NCBI RefSeq assembly: GCF_011075055.1
Contig: NW_025401154.1
Span: forward strand, 1 to 64,000
DNA length: 64,000 nt
Direction: 5' to 3'
From: Mangifera indica
Taxonomy: Eukaryota; Streptophyta; Magnoliopsida; Sapindales; Anacardiaceae
The notes under the pieces are model-generated. The model ran no database searches. It was not told where the DNA came from and saw only the letters and a program-made list of their open reading frames with translations. The position numbers were made by a program, and so were the translations under genes. Positions 56,798-64,000 of this stretch are shown in pieces (position 1 is the first letter of the stretch; the number at the start of each line of letters is the position of its first letter).

Positions 56798-57870
56798 CAT
56801 CTACCCTCAATGGAAAGTAGTAACTTCTTTCCTAATTAGTCACAATCATAAACTTATCATTAATGTAATTATTTAGGAATTTAATGTTTGAATTTGAATT
56901 ATAGATTTTTACTTGATAGCACTATAATCTCTTCTTTTTATCTTGCAAATATAAAAGATTAATAAGAAAAAAAAAGCTGAAGCATATGAATATCAAAGTA
57001 GATGTTATAGAGCCAATCAAATTTATGTACTTTCATCCTAAGTTGTATTGTATTTTATCATTTATAAAATGACATTTATTCACGTGTCATTCAAAAGTAT
57101 GCGTATGTGTGTTTGATGAATGTCCTTAAATAGGTAGAATCATGATGAAGGAATCAATGCATAACTTGATCGTGAGACCCTTATGAGAAAGGGTTGCTAA
57201 ACGTAGGTATAATGGTTCTTATCTCTCTTATCTCTCATGGGACAAAGGTTTTTTTTTCTTAATTTAAAATTTTTCCACTATCATTATGTGCTTCTAATGC
57301 ATGAAAGACCCTACAATGACACACAAATAGATATATGATATCTCTATTTTTCCACTATCATTATGTATGTTTGATGAATGTCTTTAAATGGATAGAATCA
57401 TGATGAAGGGATCAATGCGTAACTTGATCGTGAGAGCCCTATGAGAAAGGGCTGCTAAACGTAGGTATAATGGTTCTTATCTCTCTTATCTCTCATGGGA
57501 CAAAGTTTTTTTTCTTAATTTAAAATATTTCCACTATCATTATGTGCTTCTAATGCATGAAAAACCCTACAATGACACACAAATAGATATATGATATCTC
57601 TTGTACCCATCCGCTTTCTAATCCCCTCTAGGGTACTCTTATGTAATCTTTGATTCACTTCATCAGGACATTTTCTCGGAGCCATTGATATCAAAACCAT
57701 TTTATGTCTAACTCTCTCTTTGAACTTATTATTATCACTATATTTGATATATGGATTCATTGTCAGATCCTTATCATTGCTATTATAGTAAATTTGCACA
57801 AGATTCTAAATCGCATACATCAATTATGAACGTGAAATCTCATCAACAATTTGTAGTTATAACATTGATA
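56798..57870. repeat. LTR-like fragment with internal duplication
   Basis: The parts 56,820-56,980 and 57,640-57,860 resemble the LTR at 60,983-61,715 ('tcattaatgtaattattta', 'tgcacaagattctaaat', 'catacatcaatta'), suggesting a decayed solo LTR. Inside it 57,111-57,345 is duplicated in tandem as 57,369-57,601 (258-bp period, few differences). Minus-strand frames are not supported as genes. Confidence 0.45.
57111..57601. repeat. Two-copy tandem duplication, 258-bp period
   Basis: Both copies contain 'gtttgatgaatgtc', 'aacttgatcgtgaga', 'gctaaacgtaggtataatgg' and 'atagatatatgatatctc' with only scattered single-base changes. A 23-bp spacer repeats 'ccactatcattatgt' from inside the unit. Confidence 0.9.
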
Positions 57871-57946
57871 AAATTTTTTATCATCAGTTGATGTAACTAT
57901 TCCTAAATCTTGAGTTGTTTACCCTTGCCTAAACTACCCTTTCCGC

Positions 57947-58999
57947 TAGCCTTGAATTTGAGCCAAGTCGGCTCAGTCTCGAAAGTTGGCTCGGCTCAAT
58001 TTAGTTCAATCTGAATTTGTTTTTATGAACTCAAATCGAATCAAATAAGGGTCAATTCGAAATGGCTTGCAAGACAACTATTAACTGGGCTCGGTCCAAG
58101 TAGAGCCATGGCTCATTAGAGTCGGCTCGGAAGACTTTAAAAATTCATTATTATAAATATATATCCTAACATTTTCTCTCTCATTTATCTTCACTTTTCA
58201 CACATGAAATCCTAACTTCTTCCACTGCCATTTCTTATCTTCAAAAACACCCACAAATATCGCAACTTCTTCCACTACCATTTCTTACCTTCAAAAACAC
58301 CCACAAATATCTTACCTTCATCAAGCGTCCATTGTCATTTCTTATCTTCAAACATCACCATTTTGAGACTCAAAACAAGCAAACAAACATAAATCCATCT
58401 TGATCTCTCTCCTTCTTTAGATCTTTCTTCACATTGTCTTGTCATAATATTAATCATTACAACCATTGAAATTTCATCTGAACTAACCATTATTCTGATT
58501 ATGTATCTGTCTTGTTGTCGCCAATTGGTATGGTGCATCATATTTTCATCTTCAACAATAAAAAATCTAATTGAAGCCCTAATATTTTTGTTTGTTAATT
58601 AATTCATTAGAGATTTATATTGGAGTTTGTTTGATTGTTTATAGGTTTGGTGGTTGGCCATAAGATGTTCGTGGGTTGTTAGAAGATTTAGATATCCTGT
58701 GTACATGATATCTTATTGTTGTTTTCTCATGATTCCATTTATATTTTTTCCAATTAAATTTTCTAACTTCATGAATCTAAACGTTTTGAGCATTTTTTTT
58801 ATGTGTTCTACAAATTAGACTTGGGTTTTAAAGTAACAAAAAACAAGTTTTTAAATTTGAGCTACAAATTGTTGTCACAAACTTTAAGTCATATATTCGA
58901 GCTATGAACTTGAATCGAGCCATGAATCTCATTTTTATTTTTCAAACAGAACTCGAGTCAACCCATGTTTAGAGTCGATTTTGTTTGAATCCACCCTTA
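57947..58999. mobile_element. Probable non-autonomous hAT-like element
   Basis: About 1.05 kb. Left end 'tagccttgaatttgagcc'; reverse complement of the right end 'taagggtggattcaaac'. Subterminal 'ggctcggctcaa' and 'cgagtcaaccc' words resemble the MITE at 21,993. The flanks CTTTCCGC and CCTGCAGC agree at only 5 of 8 places, so the duplication is doubtful. A 49-bp tandem duplication ('aacttcttccactgccattt..') lies at 58,211-58,311. Confidence 0.5.
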
Positions 59000-60970
59000 C
59001 CTGCAGCAAGGACACAATCAACCCTCACTCAATGTTTTTTGAAACAAACTCAAGGCAGGGAAAGAATGAGTACACAAATATGTGAAATATCCAAACTGAA
59101 GAAAGCCCAAGTGAGTGGGAAAGCTATGATCATGTATGATGCCTCAATATGCCCATGTGGAGCAATAATCTTATATGTTGCAATGGCGATAAAACCTACT
59201 CTTCTTATCGATTGTCTTTAAAAGACAAAAAGACGATTTTTTATTGTGTCATCTTCTTTCAAAGAGGATTTGGACTTCAAACTTCTTTCTTATGTTATGG
59301 ACAAGCATACCACGTGCATCATCAAGTTCTCACCTACACTAACAAACACATTAAGTTAGTTCACTCATAACTAAAAACTCTCAAAGGTAAGCGACTCACT
59401 GTCTTGTGAATTGTTGTAGACACTCTTTCAATCAATTAATAAAATGAAGCTTTAATAGTATCAAAAGACTCAAATATGCCTGAAGTACAAAAGCTTAGGC
59501 CAGTCGCTCTCTTTTTATAGCCACATCAAAGTAAATCAAAGATCAATCACAATCATTCAACACAGTTCCTAGATACGTATCAACCATCTTGTGAAGCAAA
59601 CGAAGCACATTCAATCAGATTTTTTGGAGAAGTGGAACAATATGACCAAAGTGTGGCTTGAAGGGTGAAAAGTAATAATTATGCTAGTTAAGGCATCCTT
59701 ATCACAAAGATCTTGTAAGACTCTGAATTACTTAAATCATTTGAAGACAAAAATTCTCATCAATAAAATTTATTTGACAGAGCATATTGGTATGTACACT
59801 CGTCCAATGCTTAAGTAAATCATTGTGATTAAAATCATGTGCTTATCTTTAATCTATCCTTTTTTAAGGGGCATAGTTCGAGCATATGGTCATTAGGGAG
59901 AATGTTTTGGTTACCTTCAGTTACGAAATTCTACACCTTGTTTTCATTTTTCTTGCTTTGGAATTCAAAAAGTTCTTGTTTATCACATTTAGTTAATGTT
60001 AGGGAGAGGCCACTAGAAAAATAGGATCACACTTATTATGTTACAAATAAAAATTATTATTTTCTTTCGGTCTTTTTATATTTTCTCTTCTTTCTTAAAT
60101 TATAAGTATTCATTTTGTTTCAAGATTTTTTTTACTACAAAATTGTGAATGTAAGTATGATATATTTAAGACAAACTTAGACAAACAAAATAAATAATAC
60201 TTTGAAGGGGTTTAACTAGTCATGCATCTGATAATTACGTATTATTTGTTTTCTTTTTTGTGTTTCTAGACGACCATATTTTAGTTTTCAAGTTTTCTAA
60301 TATTGTTTTCAAACTTGATGATTGATATCATGAGTAATTATAGGGTTAATAAAGTGAAGAGAGTGGGAATGCGCTACAATAATACTATGCATACGACTTT
60401 ATGCACAAATAATGATATATTATTATGTAATTATGTGTTATTTTATCTTTAATTTTCAACTATTCAACTATATGATAACATGTCATTATTTATATAAAAA
60501 TTGTGTACAAAAGTTATGCACATAATACTATTCAATATGCTAATGTGATGTTGTAGACATGATCATGAGTAATTATAAGGTTAATAAAAATAAAACTTAT
60601 GACGATAGAATATTTAATTTTAGCCCAAACTGACATGTTTTTAGTTTTCAAGTTTTCAAATATTGTTTTCAAACATGATGAGTGATGTAATGAGTAATTA
60701 TAAGGTTAATAAAGTGAAGAGAGCGCTAATGTGATAGGAGGGTTTTTTTTATAACTTTTTAAATTATGTGGCCCATTTGGAGAAGAATGAATGAACATAT
60801 GAGATTTAATTTTAAAGGATTAGTAACAATTAAGACTAAAGAGTTAGCTTAAATAAATTTTGGGCTTGCATCTAGAAAAACCTGACTCACTGGTGCGAGC
60901 AAATGAATGTGAATGATATGACTTTATGACACTAATATATGATGAAACTTTTCTTTATCTAAACTTGCAT
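59000..60970. other. No gene recognised; nested small repeats
   Basis: Short frames (for example 58,985-59,370 and 59,839-60,024) show no known motif. Segments at 60,281-60,372 and 60,634-60,732 are near copies ('tttagttttcaagtttt', 'ggttaataaagtgaagagag'). Between them, 60,377-60,535 looks like an AT-rich MITE with inverted ends 'aatactatgcat' and 'ttatgcacataatacta'. Confidence 0.4.
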
Positions 60971-60982
60971 GTATAATATCTA

Positions 60983-61715
60983 TCAGGTTATGATCAATGA
61001 CTAGCTATAGGATTAACAATTAAACATATCTCCTGCTTATCAATCATTCAGGAGAATGAATAAACATTTTACTTAAAGACATTAAGAACTTTACAAGGTA
61101 ATACATCTCAACAACATCTATTGGAGTTTTTTTTTTAATTCTTCCCTGTATGTATAAGCTGAAAATCTATCATTTTCTACCAAATCAGAATCATGTCATT
61201 AATGTAATTATTCTATTTTAGTTCAATTATAATAAGAATAGATCTTGAAAATCATATATGAATTTGGAATATCATATTCAATTATTTAAATATGACTTCT
61301 TATATTCGTCTTATAAATATAAAAGACCAATATAGAGAAAACAAGGAAAGTGATACATGTACACCGATACATACACGTAGAAAGAGATATTTCTCCTAAG
61401 AATTATCTTCAGATAGAGTAGAATACCTTTATAGATATCAAATTATTTTTTTTAAGACTTTTGTCCAAAATTGAGTCATTCTGAGATTACATTTTATTAT
61501 ATCTACTTGATCAATAACATATGATGGATATAGATTTTCAACCATCAGATTGAACCATGTTAAAAACTCTGTCTTATTTTCTTTATATTTTTTTTATCTC
61601 TTATGGTTGTAGATATCTAGATTAATTAATTTATTCTTATCACTATTGTAGCGTATATTATGTAAGATTTTAAATTACGTACATCAATCAGGGGCAAAAA
61701 ATTTCATTGATAGTT
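60983..61715 (+). repeat. 5' LTR of a retrotransposon running out of the window
   Basis: 60,985-61,135 ('tatgatcaatgactagctat', 'cttatcaatcattcaggaga', 'aaggtaatacatctca') is repeated at 63,809-63,960 in the same orientation. The end near 61,700-61,715 ('aaaaaatttcattgatagtttgaca') followed by 'ggaagccctcgaccc' resembles the LTR end and primer-binding-site region of plant Gypsy elements ('..tttggcgccgtctgtggga..'), with the PBS decayed. LTR length would be about 730 bp. Confidence 0.5.
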
Positions 61716-62340
61716 TGACACTTAAAGGAAGCCCTCGACCCTTTAGTATTGCAAACGTTCACCAATTGTCATTTTCTAGCATACCAATCTTTCTAGATAG
61801 CCCAAGAAAGATGGCTTAGAATAGCTCTAGATGACAAGAGCTCTTTGAAATCCAACACCAACTTGGGACAGCCTAAGCTGCCATTGACAATCAGCAAGCT
61901 ACAATGGTTGAAGTTTATTAGCCAACCTATGATACGGTTATGTAATCAAAATCAACTATGTTGATATCTCCAACACCACCCAATGGACATGTAATGCTAG
62001 CCCAATACCATTCCCATCATCAAGAGGCCTTGTTTCCACAAAGGAAACAATCGTAGAAGCATCTACTTCATGTCCAATTACCACTCATTTTGGTCGACAA
62101 TGATGGCCACATAACACCACCAGAGAAAGGATATAGGATCCCTTCTGATGTGCACCATCTCCTGGGTTTACGGTCTCCTAACAAAGACCTCTACAGTTAA
62201 GGAGACAAGAGAGTGCTCATGTGCATAAAACGTTAAACCCTAATCCCAAGGCACTAACATGTCAAGTAACGGTTCAAAACTGGTAAATGACAGAATCTGC
62301 AACCTCAACTACCCAACCTTAACCTTATAGGACATACAAC
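61716..62340 (+). pseudogene. LTR-retrotransposon leader/gag start relic
   Basis: Follows the presumed PBS. The translation is broken, with phrases such as 'NTNLGQPKLPLTISKLQWLK', and no zinc knuckle or protease. It is likely untranslated leader and gag start of the element. The identification depends on the LTR evidence alone. Confidence 0.3.
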
Positions 62341-62960
62341 CAAAATTCAACTGGGATAAAATTCTTTTTTCACCCATTTTAACTCATTTTAATTACGCAT
62401 GATTAAGGAAAATATTTGGATAACACCGTCATCATAATCTTGAAGTATTTGGATGTGTATGAAATTGAGATAAATTGGGTTTATCCAAATGGATAAAAAT
62501 AAACCCGTTTGGATATCTTTTGGCCCATGTACGAATTGATTTAATGCTGGTTCTTGGAGACAAATTCTTGCTTCCTGTACTCATGAATTACGGTTTAGTT
62601 CTTGCAAGAATTAGTCCTTGAAACTTGATGATTTGTGGACATGAATATGCATCTGTTAATGTGTGCTTTTATGCTGTAATTTCTTGGTTTCGTTCAGCAC
62701 TTGCAAACAAAATCAAGCTCTGGAAATCTTGGGTTTAATTAACGGCTTAGATTTTCGGGGGCTGGTTCGTGCGGTTTCATTTATTAATGGGTTGATGCAT
62801 GCTGGGTTTTTTTCCTTTTATGAATGTAGGCGGGATGTAGTGACGTGGTTGATTATTAATATGGCATGCCGTGAATGTTTTCGATTTTTAAAACTTTTCC
62901 TTGTGCTTTAATTCATGAGTTGAAGCTGTGTAATATGTGCTGGAAAATTCCAGAGAGGAT
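62341..62960. other. No gene recognised
   Basis: An open stretch at 62,663-62,911 has no known domain. The base composition is less AT-biased than its surroundings. Confidence 0.3.
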
Positions 62961-62965
62961 AGGCC

Positions 62966-63525
62966 ATGTTTTGGCTAGAAAATCCACCCATCGGGGATGC
63001 CGATGAGCTTCTGAGAGGTTCCTCATAGGACATCCGCACGTGCTTTTGAACGTGATATGTTGGAGTTGCAAGTCCGGATGGGATTTATGGCCAAAAATTA
63101 ATTAGGCTGCAAGTTGGCCCAAGAACCAACCTATAAAGAAAAATTAGGCCATTGTGTGACGCTGTTGGCTGGACGACAGACATGTTTGGGCCGGAAAATC
63201 CACCTACTGGGGATGTCCACAAGATTGCAATAGGTAGCTCATGGGACTACTGCACGCGCTTTTGAGCATGATGTGTTCCGGTTGCAAGTACAGATTGGTT
63301 TTCTAGTGGAAAAATTAGTCCGCACGTTGTCTGAGAATCAGCCTATAAAGAGCACATGTTTTAGTTGGAAAATCTACCAACTGGGGACACTAACAAGCTG
63401 TTTAGAGGATTCCCGTGAAAGTATCACACACGCTCTTAAGCATGATACATTCGAGTTATGATTTCAAAATAGATTTTGGCCTAAAAAGTAGGCCGCAAAT
63501 TGTCCCAAGAGTCAGCATAAAAATT
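62966..63525 (+). repeat. Three diverged tandem repeats
   Basis: Units start at about 62,966, 63,182 and 63,356. Each runs 'atgtttt.g..ggaaaatccacc', 'tggggatg', 'gcacgcgctttt', 'agcatgat', 'agttgcaagt', 'ggccgcaagttg.cc', 'agaatcagcctata'. Spacing is 216 and 174 bp, the difference being a piece around 63,130-63,180 found only in the first unit. It lies inside the presumed retrotransposon. Confidence 0.75.
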
Positions 63526-63808
63526 CCTTTTGTGATTGTCGATTCTTAATTTTTAAGAAATTTCTTTTCTTTTGTCACAAATAGATTTTAAAATAAAATT
63601 TCATGTGTAATAAGAAAAAATACGCCAAACTTTAATCGATTTTGGTGATGTTCGCGCAAACTCCGATTGGAAAGAATCATATATCACCCTATCAATTCAT
63701 ACATTCAACTACGATTGAAGATGTGTTACACTTTGAAGAAAAAAATATATATATAGACATATATTAATTACACATGGGTTGAACATGACTTAGAATAGAA
63801 TATTATAC

Positions 63809-64000
63809 GAGTTATAATCAATGACTAGTTACAATATCATCAACTAAATATGTCTCTTATTTGTCAATCATCCAAAAGTATGGATAAACTTTTTATCTAA
63901 AGACAATAAGAAGAACTCTACAATGTAGTGCATCTCACCAGAATCTACAAGATATTTTTCTTATTCTCATATATGTCTACAAGGAAAAATATATCACTTA
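63809..64000 (+). repeat. Second LTR copy, cut by the window edge
   Basis: Direct-repeat partner of 60,985-61,135 ('tataatcaatgactagttac', 'tcaatcatccaaaagtatgg', 'gtgcatctcaccagaatcta'). Either the 3' LTR of that element, which would then be only about 3 kb plus LTR, or a separate copy. Confidence 0.5.

Noticed and set aside
57515..57799. 94-codon minus-strand frame
   Set aside because: It lies in the tandemly duplicated LTR-like fragment and has no known motif.
59505..59525. TATAAAAAG on the minus strand as a promoter
   Set aside because: No coding frame follows on that strand within a sensible distance; it may belong to a decayed LTR.

Overview
This window is AT-rich nuclear DNA from a flowering plant, almost certainly a eudicot. 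The clues are GT-AG introns, an AP2/ERF factor, a seven-exon MATE transporter, and dense layers of plant transposon families (Ty1/copia, hAT, Mutator/MULE, CACTA, PIF/Harbinger MITEs). I cannot name the species. There are no bacterial-type operons, rRNA or CRISPR arrays, and I saw no convincing tRNA. Host genes are sparse: one intact transcription factor, one intact-looking transporter and one decayed TPX2/WVD2-like gene. Most of the rest is transposon sequence at different stages of decay.

Layout. 1-9 kb: a MULE transposase relic (minus strand) and several mutually homologous LTR-type repeats. 9.3-14.8 kb: a decayed Ty1/copia gag-pol followed by LTR-like sequence that matches 2.1-2.8 kb and 5.1-5.8 kb. 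14.8-18.8 kb: no recognisable gene. 18.8-25.8 kb: a ~7 kb element bounded by short imperfect inverted repeats. It holds a decayed DUF1985-Ulp1 protease gene (plus) facing the SWIM-zinc-finger end of a MULE transposase (minus). 26.6-29.4 kb: three MITEs with visible target-site duplications. 30.8-31.5 kb: an intact intronless DREB-type ERF gene with a TATA box. 33-35 kb: an old hAT relic with a second, non-autonomous hAT inserted in it. 35-40 kb: LTR-type repeats, a copia primer-binding-site motif and microsatellites. 40.1-42.9 kb: a G-box cluster and a WVD2/TPX2-like pseudogene split by a MULE-type MITE.

43.6-48.8 kb is a MATE (DETOXIFICATION) gene on the minus strand. I could join seven exons in one open frame of 460 residues. 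Its last intron holds a complete but decayed copia element (43,805-46,745) in antisense, with a 5-bp TCAGA duplication on both sides, and intron 2 needs a GC donor. Just upstream of the gene (49,636-54,875) lies a 5.24 kb hAT element with a perfect 8-bp target duplication and a transposase gene that splices into one open frame of 642 residues, so it looks young and possibly autonomous.

54.9-64 kb: a non-autonomous CACTA element with TGT duplications, tandem duplications, a hAT-like element, and the left part of an LTR retrotransposon that probably runs past the window edge.
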